A stretch of DNA of 64,000 nucleotides. Source: JBHOQS01 sp042408875. GTDB taxonomy: Bacteria > Chloroflexota > UBA11872 > JBHOQS01. Position 1 is the first letter of the stretch, and every line of letters begins with the position of its first letter. Location: contig JBHOQS010000027.1 of the NCBI GenBank assembly GCA_042408875.1, positions 372,001-436,000 of the forward strand. The letters run 5' to 3'. Below, in pieces: positions 42,002 through 50,137 of the stretch. The position numbers and the translations under genes were made by a program. Below the pieces are notes generated by a model. That model saw nothing but the letters and a program-made list of their open reading frames with translations, was not told where the DNA came from and made no database searches.

Positions 42002-42778
42002 TCACACGGTTGCGCCGGCACCGCCATCGATGTTCACCGAGGCGCCGGTAATGTAGGCAGCCCGTTCGGAGACCAGGAACGCCACCAGGTCAGCGACCTC
42101 CTCCGCTTCCCCCACGCGTCCCAGAGGGATGTGCTTGCCCTGCTCGGCGTAGAAGGCGTCCAGGTCCATGCCCAGCGCCTGGGCGCGGCGCACCCACTGC
42201 ATGCTCTTGATCGAGCCCACGCAGACGGTATTCACACGGATGCGGTCGGGCGCGAACTCCTTCGAGCACGCCTTGGTCAGAGCGATGCCTGCGGCGCGGC
42301 TCACGCTCGTCGGCAGCGAGTTGGCCGCGGGAGCCTTGCCGGTCACAGTGGTGATGTTCACGATCGCCCCGCCGCCGACGCGGCGCATGTGCGGCACCAC
42401 CAGCCGGATGGCGCGCACGGCAGCCATCAGCTTGAGGTCAAGGTCTTCCTGCCAGAGCGCGTCGGTCGTCTCTTCAAGCGGCCGCGCGGCAGAGCGGCCG
42501 GCGTTGTTGACCAGGATATCCAGGCGGCCGAACCGCTCGACCGTGCGGCTCACCAGCTGCTCCAGATCTTCGGGCCGGGTAACGTCGCAGGGCACCGCCA
42601 GAATCTCAGCGCCGGTGGCCGCGGCGATCTCCTGGGCGGCGCGGTTGAGCACATCTGCGCGGCGAGCACAGATAGCCACGCGCGCGCCCTCTGCTGCCAG
42701 GCGATGCGCGATGGCGCGCCCAATACCCTCGCTTGCTCCGGTGACGATCGCGACCTTTCCTTGCAGGCCCAGGTCCAT
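42002..42778 (-). CDS. SDR-family oxidoreductase with non-standard active site
   Basis: 258 residues. The classical short-chain dehydrogenase fold is clear: KVAIVTGASEGIGRAIAHRL (cofactor motif TGxxxGIG), AVPCDVTRPEDL, ILVNNAGRSA, and PDRIRVNTVCVGSIKS. Where the catalytic YxxxK should be, the sequence reads PTSVSRAAGIALTKA, so Tyr and Lys are replaced. I recall the same SVSRAAG sequence in a subgroup of SDRs, so this may be a real variant rather than a decayed enzyme. ATG 42778 has GGGAGGG upstream. It is 37 bases downstream of the amidohydrolase gene; the two may act together. Confidence 0.88.
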   Translation of the reverse strand: MDLGLQGKVAIVTGASEGIGRAIAHRLAAEGARVAICARRADVLNRAAQEIAAATGAEILAVPCDVTRPEDLEQLVSRTVERFGRLDILVNNAGRSAARPLEETTDALWQEDLDLKLMAAVRAIRLVVPHMRRVGGGAIVNITTVTGKAPAANSLPTSVSRAAGIALTKACSKEFAPDRIRVNTVCVGSIKSMQWVRRAQALGMDLDAFYAEQGKHIPLGRVGEAEEVADLVAFLVSERAAYITGASVNIDGGAGATV

Positions 42779-42815
42779 AGCCCTCCCCTCACTCCGGACG
42801 CTTTTTCTCAGACGC

Positions 42816-43709
42816 TCACTCCAGTCCCAGGAGTTCCAGGCTGTTGCGGTGCACGATCTTTTCGAGCTCGTCGAGCGGGACTGGCGGCAGTTTCGTGCCC
42901 TCGATAATGTCGTTCACACGCGGCAGCGCGTCCATGGTCTCCTGCGGGGTTGCTACCGGGTAGTCTGAGCCGAACAGCAGCTTATGCAGCACACCCCATT
43001 CAGTGGCGAGCCGCAGGGCGTTGTAGTACGACCACGGCCGGTAGAACTGCGCCGAGATGTCGGCGTAGACGTTTGGATGCTTGCGGATCACCACGATACA
43101 GTCGATCTGCCACGGATGGCCCATGTGCGCCATGATGATTTTGAGGTTTGGAAAGGCCGTGGCAATGCGGTCCATGTGCCGCGGGTGGGCGTAGTCCAGG
43201 TCGGCGAAGCGCACCGGTGACGTACCCTGGTGGAAGAGGATGGGCAGCTTGAGCTCCTGGGCGCGCCGGTAGATGCGGAAGGCATCCTCCCCTAAGGGGT
43301 CGAAGTTCTGGTAGTTCGGCCCTAGCTTGATCCCGCGCAGCCCTAGGTCGAAGACGGCGCGGTCGATTTCATCCATGGCGTGCGGGTCGCGGGGATGCAC
43401 GGCCAGGAAACCGATCAGCTTGTGCGGGTAGGCGCGCACCAGGGCAGCCGTCTCATCGTTGAGCTCCCGCGCCGGCGCGGTCGGTCCGCCGGTCGGTGCA
43501 GGATCGCCCGGCGGCGGAGCAGCGATATTAAAGCAGATCGCCCGGTCCACCGGCTGCATGGCAGCCATGTAGTCGTCCCAGGTATATGCCTCGGGGTTCG
43601 GCCGGTCCGGCCGCATTGGCGCCATGTCGGGCCGGCGGAAGAAGGCGGCCTCCTCAGGGGAAGGCAGGGTACGATAGCGGGGCGTATGGGTGTGGACATC
43701 GACGATCAT
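42816..43709 (-). CDS. Amidohydrolase-family (Amidohydro_2) metal-dependent hydrolase or decarboxylase
   Basis: 297 residues. MIVDVHTHTPRY gives the HxH metal motif. GIKLGPNYQNFDPLGEDAFR, ILFHQGTSPV, MAHMGHPW and LLFGSDYPVATPQE follow in the order of TIM-barrel amidohydrolases of the ACMSD/gamma-resorcylate decarboxylase group. It hydrolyses or decarboxylates a small molecule; the substrate is unknown. ATG 43709 has GGAG about 8 bases upstream. It shares strand and close spacing with the SDR gene, suggesting a small catabolic operon. Confidence 0.88.
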   Translation of the reverse strand: MIVDVHTHTPRYRTLPSPEEAAFFRRPDMAPMRPDRPNPEAYTWDDYMAAMQPVDRAICFNIAAPPPGDPAPTGGPTAPARELNDETAALVRAYPHKLIGFLAVHPRDPHAMDEIDRAVFDLGLRGIKLGPNYQNFDPLGEDAFRIYRRAQELKLPILFHQGTSPVRFADLDYAHPRHMDRIATAFPNLKIIMAHMGHPWQIDCIVVIRKHPNVYADISAQFYRPWSYYNALRLATEWGVLHKLLFGSDYPVATPQETMDALPRVNDIIEGTKLPPVPLDELEKIVHRNSLELLGLE

Positions 43710-43785
43710 GTGGCGCGCTCCATGATGGCGTTCGCTCTAGCGGGGGCAGCGTAGCAGAGACCGGGGCAGGAGGCAAGCGTGGGGC

Positions 43786-45180
43786 TCACTTCGCTGCGCA
43801 GCCGCAGTCGGTATCTCCGGTGAACGCCCTGAGCGCGGCGGCGCTCTCCTGGACCAGCGGATCCAGCGTTGCCTTCAGGGCCGGCAGGGCTTCGCCGGGC
43901 GCCGCCTCGTTCCGCAGGATGCGGAGCACCTCGCTCTGGATCTGCGCTGACACCTGCGTCCAGTTGGTCATCTGCGGCTCAGTTAACGCATAAGAGGGAG
44001 CCTCGGCGAAGACGGCCATGCCCTTGGGCGGCGCGTCGTTGAGGTACTCCGGCGCCTGGGCCACCGACCGGCGCACAGGTGCCTTCATGCCGCGCAGCAT
44101 GTGGCGCAGCTGCACGTCGCGGCTGGTGACGAACTTGCAGAGCTCCCAGGCGGCGTCTCGCTGCGCGCCGGGGAGCGCCAGCGCCCAGGCTGCGCCGCTA
44201 CCGGCGGTGGCGCGCAACCCTCGCCCGACTGGATGTACCGCTACGTCCCATTCGAACGACAGCGTGCGATGTCGCAGCAGCTCCGCCGGGGTGGCGGTAT
44301 ACATGGCCAGCCTTCCGGCCTCGAACAACTGGAAGAGCCCCCCGGCCTGCTGCGACTGCTCGAGCGCCGGGCTGACCCGGTGCAGGTGGATCAAGTCTCG
44401 CATGAACTGCAGGGCCTCGACGATGGCCGGCTCGGCCATACCGAGCTGGGTCCGCTCGGCGTTGAGGTACCAGCCGCCGTTCGCCGCCATCCAGCCGGCC
44501 CACTGGCGAGGGCCTGCGCCGTAGCCCCAGACCTGGACCTCGGCACCGACGTGCTGCGTCAGCCGCTTCGCTGCCTCCAGGAAATCCTGAAAGGTCCAGC
44601 CCGGCGACCGCCAGTCGCTCGGCGGCAGCGGCAGGCCAGCGCGGCGGAAGAGCTCGACATTGTAGTAGATCACGCTGCTGTTGAAGTCGTATGGCAGGCC
44701 GAAGGTTAACCCACCCAGGCGGAACTGCTGGAGCGCGCGGTCGAAGAAGTCGCCGATATCCGTGCGATCGCGCCGGATGTAGCCATCGAGTGCCGCCACG
44801 GCTTTCCTCACGATCAGGAACGTTGCCTGGGAGCCCATGAAGAAGAGATCGGGCGGCGTCCCGGCGGCGAGCTGCGCCTGGAGGCGTTCATCGGTCTGCC
44901 CGGTCTCATGCTCGACCTTTGCGCCGGGGTAGCGTTCCTCGAATTCTTTGAAAAAGCTGGTGACAACCGCATCGTGCCCTCCGCTGAGCCAGGTGGAGAC
45001 ACGCAGGTGCACGTTTTTCAGCAGGCTGCTCAGGTCAGGGGTGCGCTGCGCGGCCGGAGCCGGCCGGCTCACCTGGCAGGCCGCGCTCGCAGCAGGGAGC
45101 AGCGTCCCGATGGTCACCAGCAGGCCACGGCGCGATAGCACAATCGAGTGCTTCCCCGGGGTAGTCCTGTCATGCTCCAT
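43786..45180 (-). CDS. ABC transporter extracellular solute-binding lipoprotein (family 1)
   Basis: 464 residues. The signal region SRRGLLVTIGTLLPAASAAC has twin arginines and a lipobox Cys, so it may be Tat-exported and lipid-anchored. The mature part shows the sugar-binding protein pattern: LRVSTWLSGGHDAVVTSFFK, EFEERYPGAKVEHETGQTDE, GTPPDLFFMGSQATFL, GLPYDFNSSVIYYNVELFRR and the AAWELCKFVTSRDVQLRH motif. No permease or ATPase gene is adjacent. The start lies just 3' of a striking AT-rich leader (45185-45236) and lacks a good Shine-Dalgarno. Confidence 0.9.
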   Translation of the reverse strand: MEHDRTTPGKHSIVLSRRGLLVTIGTLLPAASAACQVSRPAPAAQRTPDLSSLLKNVHLRVSTWLSGGHDAVVTSFFKEFEERYPGAKVEHETGQTDERLQAQLAAGTPPDLFFMGSQATFLIVRKAVAALDGYIRRDRTDIGDFFDRALQQFRLGGLTFGLPYDFNSSVIYYNVELFRRAGLPLPPSDWRSPGWTFQDFLEAAKRLTQHVGAEVQVWGYGAGPRQWAGWMAANGGWYLNAERTQLGMAEPAIVEALQFMRDLIHLHRVSPALEQSQQAGGLFQLFEAGRLAMYTATPAELLRHRTLSFEWDVAVHPVGRGLRATAGSGAAWALALPGAQRDAAWELCKFVTSRDVQLRHMLRGMKAPVRRSVAQAPEYLNDAPPKGMAVFAEAPSYALTEPQMTNWTQVSAQIQSEVLRILRNEAAPGEALPALKATLDPLVQESAAALRAFTGDTDCGCAAK

Positions 45181-45200
45181 CGTTTTTCTGTCTCTATCTC

Positions 45201-45236
45201 TGTTTTTACTTTTATTTTTACTTTTACTTTCATACT
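45201..45236 (-). repeat. AT-rich low-complexity leader of the solute-binding protein
   Basis: On the minus strand GAAAGTAAAAGTAAAAATAA then AAGTAAAAACAG: units of AAAGTAA repeated, 21-56 bases before the ATG. Confidence 0.75.
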
Positions 45237-45449
45237 AGCGCGACTTCGCGCTGGTACTCTCACGCCAACGAAAGTCCGGCACATCTGCAGCGTAGCAAAG
45301 GCCTGGGCGCCCTGCAAGCGCAGAGCAGGACGCCCGGACGCTCCATCGGGGCCTGTCCCCTCGAGTAATCCGGAGAATTCCCTGATGCTGCGACATACCT
45401 GCTGCGGTACACTGAGGTATCGCTTGGGTATGGAATGGGTCGAGCCGAA

Positions 45450-45670
45450 CACCTGCACGGGTTCCCCGTGCAGGTGTTCGCACGGACGGCTATCCGCTGC
45501 CTCAGCCGTACCTGTGTGACACCCTGACGCTCCGGCCCGGCGAACGGATCGAGATGCTGGTGGACTGCGACGAGCCGGAGGTGCAGGCGTTCCACTGCCA
45601 CGTGCTCTCCCACGCGCAGAGCGAGACCGGCATGTTCGGCACGGTCACCGCGCTGATTGTCGAGCCATAG
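45450..45670 (+). pseudogene. C-terminal fragment of a multicopper oxidase
   Basis: HLHGFPVQVFAR in one frame continues, after a one-base loss near 45484, as DGYPLPQPYLCDTLTLRPGE, RIEMLVDCDEPEVQA and FHCHVLSHAQSETGMFG then TVTALIVEP and a TAG at 45670. The HxHG and HCHxxxHxxxxM motifs are the type 1/2/3 copper ligands at the C-terminal end of multicopper oxidases. The first 300 or more residues of such an enzyme are absent upstream, so this is a truncated remnant. The plus-strand orientation opposes both neighbouring solute-binding genes. Confidence 0.85.
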
Positions 45671-45677
45671 CTCCCTA

Positions 45678-45713
45678 TTGCGCTTGGTCAGATCGAGCTT
45701 GCGCTTGGTCAGA
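45678..45713. repeat. 15-bp direct repeat, period 21
   Basis: TTGCGCTTGGTCAGA at 45678-45692 and again at 45699-45713, between the oxidase remnant and the end of the next minus-strand gene. Confidence 0.85.
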
Positions 45714-45715
45714 GC

Positions 45716-47116
45716 CTACGGTGCCGGCAGCGCCAGAATGCGGTTGACTGCCTCCGCAGTGCGTATGGCGACTTCGCGGGCGCCGCCTTCATTGCGCCAG
45801 AGCGCACCGAGCTGCCGGTTCGCTTCGCTGACGGTCTCGAAGTAGCGATGGTTGGCCGGCAGGTACATCGGCCCCGGCGTGCCGTCGTACACCTTCTGGG
45901 TCAGCGCGTAGATCGGGTGGAACCTATGGAGTCGCTCGTCGCTCCACACATCGTGGCGTGCGCCTGGGCTCCCGGCGCCGCCAGGCACCTGCTCGACGCC
46001 CTTGTCGCGGCTGGTGATGAACTTGATCCAGATCCATGCCGCCTCGGGCTGCTTGGAGAGCGTGGTAATCCCGAATGCATTCACGTTCGCCTGGGTCCCG
46101 CGCGTGCCTGTCGGCCCTTTGGGCAGGACAGTCACGCCCCAGCGGAAGGTCACCCGCTGTTGGCCGGGTTTCGAGTACTCGGCCACCAGCCCGGGCGTGG
46201 ACTGGATCATCGCCAGCTTGCCCTGCTCGAAGAGCTGGCCGGCGCCGGGCGAGCCGGTGAGAGTCTCCGTGACGCGAAAACGGTACTGGGCGTCGGCCAG
46301 CCACTGGAGCGCGGCGACAGACTCGTTTGAGTCAATCACACAGCGGCGCCCATCTGGCGAGTAGAAGTCACCGCCGAAGGTGCGCAGGTGATGCACGCCG
46401 TCTTGCAGGAAGCTCAAAGATGGCCGCCAGCCCCACTCCCCGCTCTCCGGGCGGGTCATGCGCATCGCTGCGGCGATCAGGTCATCAGTGGTCCAGTCGG
46501 CGTCTTGCAAGGGGATGCGCACACTGGCTTTCTCTGCCAGTTCCAGGTTCACGTAGCACAGGTTCGACCCGAAGTGACCGACGACTGGAATGCCGTAAAG
46601 CTTCCCCTGGTAGCTGACCATCTCCAGGCCGTTTTTCCAGAAGGGGCGCAGGTCGAACCTGTCGGCCTTGACGATCTCCTCCAGCGGGCGGTAGACGCCC
46701 TTGTACATGGGGTCGCCGCCGCCGTCGCTGATGGGGCTGAAGAAGCCCGCGTCACCAATGGAGCCGGCCGCATGCAAGATGAGCATGCGCTCGGCGATGG
46801 TGATGCCGGTGACTTCATCGAACTCGACTTTGATCGTGGGGAACTGCTGTTCGAACACCGGGCGCTGATCCATGTACCAGCCGGTGTGCCCGACCGGCCC
46901 GGGGCGCACGTGCAGCAGGATGGTGACGGGCTGCCTGGGCGGCAGGATGCCCGCCGGGGCTTCTGGCCCCTGAGCCGGCTGCGGCGCACTCTGGCGGCAG
47001 GCGGCCAGCGGAGTCGCCAAGGATAGGGTGGCCAGCAAGAGAAGGGCGCGTCGTGACTGTGGAGCACCCGATGCCGGCAGCACAGAGCGCCCGCGACTCT
47101 TGGGTGGTATGCACAT
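45716..47116 (-). CDS. ABC transporter extracellular solute-binding lipoprotein (second)
   Basis: 466 residues from ATG 47116, preceded by AAGGAGGT, an ideal ribosome-binding site; an in-frame start at 47143 lacks one. The signal sequence SRRALLLLATLSLATPLAAC again has twin Arg and a lipobox. The mature part reads VTILLHVRPGPVGHTGWYMD, FEQQFPTIKVEFDEVTG, GKLYGIPVVGHFGSNLCYVN and AAWIWIKFITSRDKGVEQVP. It is a family 1 solute-binding protein that is paralogous to, but clearly diverged from, the one at 43786. No permease genes are nearby. The ligand is probably a carbohydrate or similar. Confidence 0.9.
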   Translation of the reverse strand: MCIPPKSRGRSVLPASGAPQSRRALLLLATLSLATPLAACRQSAPQPAQGPEAPAGILPPRQPVTILLHVRPGPVGHTGWYMDQRPVFEQQFPTIKVEFDEVTGITIAERMLILHAAGSIGDAGFFSPISDGGGDPMYKGVYRPLEEIVKADRFDLRPFWKNGLEMVSYQGKLYGIPVVGHFGSNLCYVNLELAEKASVRIPLQDADWTTDDLIAAAMRMTRPESGEWGWRPSLSFLQDGVHHLRTFGGDFYSPDGRRCVIDSNESVAALQWLADAQYRFRVTETLTGSPGAGQLFEQGKLAMIQSTPGLVAEYSKPGQQRVTFRWGVTVLPKGPTGTRGTQANVNAFGITTLSKQPEAAWIWIKFITSRDKGVEQVPGGAGSPGARHDVWSDERLHRFHPIYALTQKVYDGTPGPMYLPANHRYFETVSEANRQLGALWRNEGGAREVAIRTAEAVNRILALPAP

Positions 47117-47129
47117 GGGGACCTCCTTC

Positions 47130-47162
47130 CCGTGCCTCTTCACCGTGCCTCTTTGCCGTGCA
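47130..47162. repeat. 13-bp tandem repeat upstream of the solute-binding gene
   Basis: CCGTGCCTCTTCA, CCGTGCCTCTTTG and a third start CCGTGCATTGTGA, head to tail, just upstream of the ribosome-binding site. Confidence 0.75.
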
Positions 47163-47229
47163 TTGTGACTCCAGGCGGGCGGGCCGGCAAGATTGACAGG
47201 CCAGCGGCCGTCCTGCTACCCTGTCCTGC

Positions 47230-47538
47230 GTGCCGGCTGTAAGTATCCCTATCGAGCCCGCGGAGTTTCGGCAGCTTCTGTTCTATCTGCCATCGCCGCC
47301 ACTCGTGCTTGCGGTGCTGGTGGGTCTGCTGCACGTGCTACTCTTCGCCGTGCTGTTCGGCCGGCCCGGCCGCAGCACACTGTACTACCTGCCATTCGGC
47401 CTCGCCGGCAGCGTCGGCGGGCACGCGCTGGCCACCTTCTGGCGCCTGCCGCTGCCGCGCGTGGGCGACTGCCAGGTCGTGGCGGCGAGCTTGCTGGCGT
47501 GGCTGCTCATCGTGCTGGCCAGCCTGCGCCGTGCGTGA
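47230..47538 (+). CDS. Small three-TM membrane protein, unknown function
   Basis: 102 residues from GTG 47230. Three hydrophobic segments: LVLAVLVGLLHVLLFAVLFG, YYLPFGLAGSVGGHALATFW and VVAASLLAWLLIVLASL. The loop FGRPGRSTLYYLP and the GGHALA motif look like a small integral membrane protein family common in Chloroflexota, but I cannot name it. It lies 59 bases before the YtxH-like gene on the same strand. The ribosome-binding site is weak, so the start is uncertain. Confidence 0.6.
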   Translation: MPAVSIPIEPAEFRQLLFYLPSPPLVLAVLVGLLHVLLFAVLFGRPGRSTLYYLPFGLAGSVGGHALATFWRLPLPRVGDCQVVAASLLAWLLIVLASLRRA

Positions 47539-47597
47539 CCGCGCGAGCAGGCGTGGGCTGGATGGGCGGGGAGAGCCGGAGGGATAAGCGTCCTAGT

Positions 47598-47915
47598 ATG
47601 TATGTATTGACACCCAGAAGAGATACCAGAAATACGGCGATTGGGGCTGCAGCGGGGCTGCGCGTGCCCGAGCGGGAGCAACGGGGGAAGAGCACTTCCC
47701 TCGAGCGACGCGCCGGCACCTCTCCGGCGGTGCAGCCGGAAGCGGACTGGTACTGGCGGGGCTTGCTGCTCGGCCTGCTTGCCGGGGTGATCCTGGTGCT
47801 CTTCTTCACACCAGTGAGCGGACCCGACCTGCGGGAGCGGATCCGCTCAACCGTGGAGCAGTGGCAGGTACGGATCTGGAACCTGCTGGACCGTCTAGAG
47901 GGCGCCGGGGGATAG
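47598..47915 (+). CDS. YtxH-like single-TM protein
   Basis: 105 residues from ATG 47598; GGAGGG lies about 15 bases upstream. A basic N-terminal part precedes ADWYWRGLLLGLLAGVILVL, then FFTPVSGPDLRERIRSTVEQ. The pattern of a Gly-rich TM helix with FxPxxGxxxR(E)RI is that of YtxH-domain proteins, small envelope proteins of unclear, often stress-linked role. Its stop codon lies within a 28-bp direct repeat (47895-47953). Confidence 0.75.
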   Translation: MYVLTPRRDTRNTAIGAAAGLRVPEREQRGKSTSLERRAGTSPAVQPEADWYWRGLLLGLLAGVILVLFFTPVSGPDLRERIRSTVEQWQVRIWNLLDRLEGAGG

Positions 47916-47953
47916 GCGAGCCAGCCTAGAGGGCGCCGGGGGATAGGCGAGCC
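47895..47953 (+). repeat. 28-bp direct repeat at the YtxH-like stop
   Basis: A 28-bp sequence beginning CTAGAGGGCGCCGGGGGATA occurs at 47895-47922 and again, identical, at 47926-47953. The first copy contains the TAG of the gene. Confidence 0.9.
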
Positions 47954-47983
47954 GGCGCAGCAGCGCGGCCCTGCGCCGCGGGA

Positions 47984-48289
47984 CTACGCCGTGGCCTCGG
48001 CGCTGCCCTGCTGCGCCTTGAGGAGCTGCGCCAGCCGCTTCATCAGCTTCGACTTGCGCCGCGCGGCGGCGTTCTTGTGGATCACACCCTTCTGCGCCGC
48101 ACTATCGATCACCTTCTGCGCGGTGATGACTGCTGCTTGCACCGTGTCGAGCGCCGGGGCTGGCACAGCCATGGCGCGCTGAGCCTTCGTGATGAACGTC
48201 TTCACCATCGAGCGCACCGAGCGGTTCCGTAGACGGCGCTCCTGCTGCTTTTGAATGCGCTTGAGATCGACCTTCCTCTTCTTGGGCAC
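47984..48289 (-). CDS. rpsT: 30S ribosomal protein S20
   Basis: 101 residues from GTG 48289, chosen because AGGAGG lies 7 bases upstream and the protein then begins MPKKRKVDLKRIQKQQERRL, as S20 proteins do. RNRSVRSMVKTFITKAQRAM and AAQKGVIHKNAAARRKSKLM are the conserved 16S-rRNA-binding helices. It is slightly longer than the usual 85-90 residues because of the tail KAQQGSAEATA. A long AT-rich leader and a candidate promoter at 48574-48603 lie upstream. Confidence 0.95.
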   Translation of the reverse strand: MPKKRKVDLKRIQKQQERRLRNRSVRSMVKTFITKAQRAMAVPAPALDTVQAAVITAQKVIDSAAQKGVIHKNAAARRKSKLMKRLAQLLKAQQGSAEATA

Positions 48290-48313
48290 TCCGTATCCTC
48301 CTGCCCTTTCTTT

Positions 48314-48350
48314 TTTCAATTAATTTCAATTAATTCTTCAAGTAATTCTT
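48314..48350 (-). repeat. AT-rich repeated leader of rpsT
   Basis: TTTCAATTAA (plus-strand reading) at 48314-48323 and 48324-48333, followed by a related TTCTTCAAGTAATTCTT. It begins 25 bases before the GTG. Confidence 0.8.
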
Positions 48351-48573
48351 GCTCTCAGCAGCGCTATTTCAGCCGGTCGTATGTTCAAACGAACTCGCTC
48401 AAGCTGTCGCGAGCAGATCAGCATACGGAAACCCTAGCAGGGCACGGCAGCCTGGTCTGCACCACTGTCTGTACCACTGCAGCGCTGCCCATCCGCTGCC
48501 ACGGCGTGTTTGTGGCACTTTACACGTATACGGGATACATAGGGCCAGGTGCCGGGACAAAACAGCAGAGGCA

Positions 48574-48603
48574 ATTATAGCAGGGCGCGCACAGCCCGGC
48601 CAA
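48574..48603 (-). promoter_or_regulatory. Candidate sigma-70-type promoter for rpsT
   Basis: On the minus strand TTGGCC (48603-48598), 18-base spacer, then a perfect TATAAT (48579-48574). It would give a leader of about 280 bases before rpsT and partly overlaps no gene (glgA ends at 48624). Confidence 0.55.
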
Positions 48604-48623
48604 CGCGATCGGTCGCCGTGCTC

Positions 48624-50081
48624 TCAGGATATCCCACGGTGATACTGGAGCGCCTTGTGATACACCTCGACGTACTTCCGTGCCGAGCGGTTCCAGGAGA
48701 AGTCCTGCTGCATGCCCTGCACCTGGATGCTACGCCACACGTCGCGATACTTGTAGGTCTCCAGGGCACGGATAATGGCGGCGAACAAGTCCATATGATC
48801 GTAGCGTACGAAGACGAAGCCAGTGCCGCGGCCGGTACGGGGATCGAAGTCCTGCACTGTATCGGCCAGCCCACCGGTCTTACGCACCACCGGCACGCTG
48901 CCGTACCGCATGGCGATCATCTGCCCCAGCCCACAGGGCTCAAAGCGCGACGGCATAAGGAACATATCGCTGCCGGCGTAGATGCGCTGTGCCAGAGGCG
49001 TGTTGAAGGTGAGGAACACCGCTGCCTGGGTCGGGTAGGTCGAGGCGATGCGAGAGAAGAGCTGATGATAGTGCTGGTCGCCCGTGCCCAGGAGCACGAA
49101 CTGCACGCCTTGATGCAGCAGGGCGTCCATGATCGCGGCAAGCAGGTCGAAGCCCTTCTGATCGGTCAGTCGCGAGATGGCCGCCAGGAGCGGAATGTGC
49201 GGATCCTCGGGCAGCCTCGCCTCGCGCTGCAGAGCCAGCTTGTTCTGTACGCGCAGGTCCAGCGTGTGTATATCGTAGTGGACGAGGATGTGCGGATCGG
49301 TCTGCGGATCGTAGACGTCATAGTCAATCCCATTGAGGATGCCCACCAGCCGGTCCTTGCGGTCTCGCAAGAGCGGATCTAGCTTCTCCCCGTATTCCGG
49401 CGTGAGGATCTCGCGCGCGTACGTCTCGCTGACCGTAGTAATCATGTCCGCGAAGATGATACCGCGGGCCATCAGATCAACGACGTTGGCGAGCTCGGCG
49501 ATCTGCGGGTAGAGGAAGCCATATTCGGCAAGCCCGGCGATCTCCAGGATGCGATACCCGAAGACGCCCTGATAGGCCAGGTTGTGGATCGTGTAGACCG
49601 AGGCAGCCGGTGCGAAGAACTCGTCGGCGCGGAAGATCGTCTTGAGCCAGTTGGGAATGATGGCCGTGTGCCAGTCGTGGCAATGGATAATATCCGGCTG
49701 CCAGTTCAGATAACGCGCTGCTTCAAGGGCCGCACGGCAGAAGAAGATGAACCGCTCTCCGTCGTCGGCGTAGCCGTAGATGCCCTCGCGGTTGAAGTAG
49801 CGGGCGTTGTCAATAAAGTAGACCGGGACAGGGCCAGACATCGTATGCTTGAGCGTGACTGGCTCAACGCCCGCCTCGATAGGAACATCGAACTGGCCGA
49901 TGGCCTCCAGGTTAAAGCGTGCATCGTCAATACGCCCGTACTTGGGCATAGCGACGCGCACGTCCAGGCCGAGCTGGCGCAGCGCCTTCGGTAACGAGCC
50001 CATCACATCAGCCAGACCGCCGGTTTTGGCGAACGGCACGACCTCAGCCGCGGTCATCAGCACTTTCAGCGGTTGGTCCAC
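48624..50081 (-). CDS. glgA: Glycogen synthase (GT5)
   Basis: 485 residues from GTG 50081 (GGAGG 4 bases upstream); ATG 50099 is an alternative. It adds glucose from ADP- or UDP-glucose to glycogen. It opens KVLMTAAEVVPFAKTGGLAD with the ADP-glucose-binding KTGGL. IIHCHDWHTAIIPNWLK, GILNGIDYDVYDPQTDPHIL, AISRLTDQKGFDLLAAIMD and FLMPSRFEPCGLGQMIAMRY then TGGLADTVQDF follow in the normal order. The length is normal. It follows purH on the same strand after 57 bases, so it may be read from the purine operon. Confidence 0.96.
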   Translation of the reverse strand: MDQPLKVLMTAAEVVPFAKTGGLADVMGSLPKALRQLGLDVRVAMPKYGRIDDARFNLEAIGQFDVPIEAGVEPVTLKHTMSGPVPVYFIDNARYFNREGIYGYADDGERFIFFCRAALEAARYLNWQPDIIHCHDWHTAIIPNWLKTIFRADEFFAPAASVYTIHNLAYQGVFGYRILEIAGLAEYGFLYPQIAELANVVDLMARGIIFADMITTVSETYAREILTPEYGEKLDPLLRDRKDRLVGILNGIDYDVYDPQTDPHILVHYDIHTLDLRVQNKLALQREARLPEDPHIPLLAAISRLTDQKGFDLLAAIMDALLHQGVQFVLLGTGDQHYHQLFSRIASTYPTQAAVFLTFNTPLAQRIYAGSDMFLMPSRFEPCGLGQMIAMRYGSVPVVRKTGGLADTVQDFDPRTGRGTGFVFVRYDHMDLFAAIIRALETYKYRDVWRSIQVQGMQQDFSWNRSARKYVEVYHKALQYHRGIS

Positions 50082-50137
50082 AGTACCTCCATGCAGCATT
50101 GCGTGTGCGCCTGGCCTCAAGCCGCGGTGCGGCGCAC

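Noticed and set aside
45447..45479. Perfect 15-bp inverted repeat with 3-base loop, terminator-like
   Set aside because: It coincides with codons for EHLHGFPVQVF of the multicopper-oxidase remnant and is not followed by a T run, so it is probably coding coincidence.
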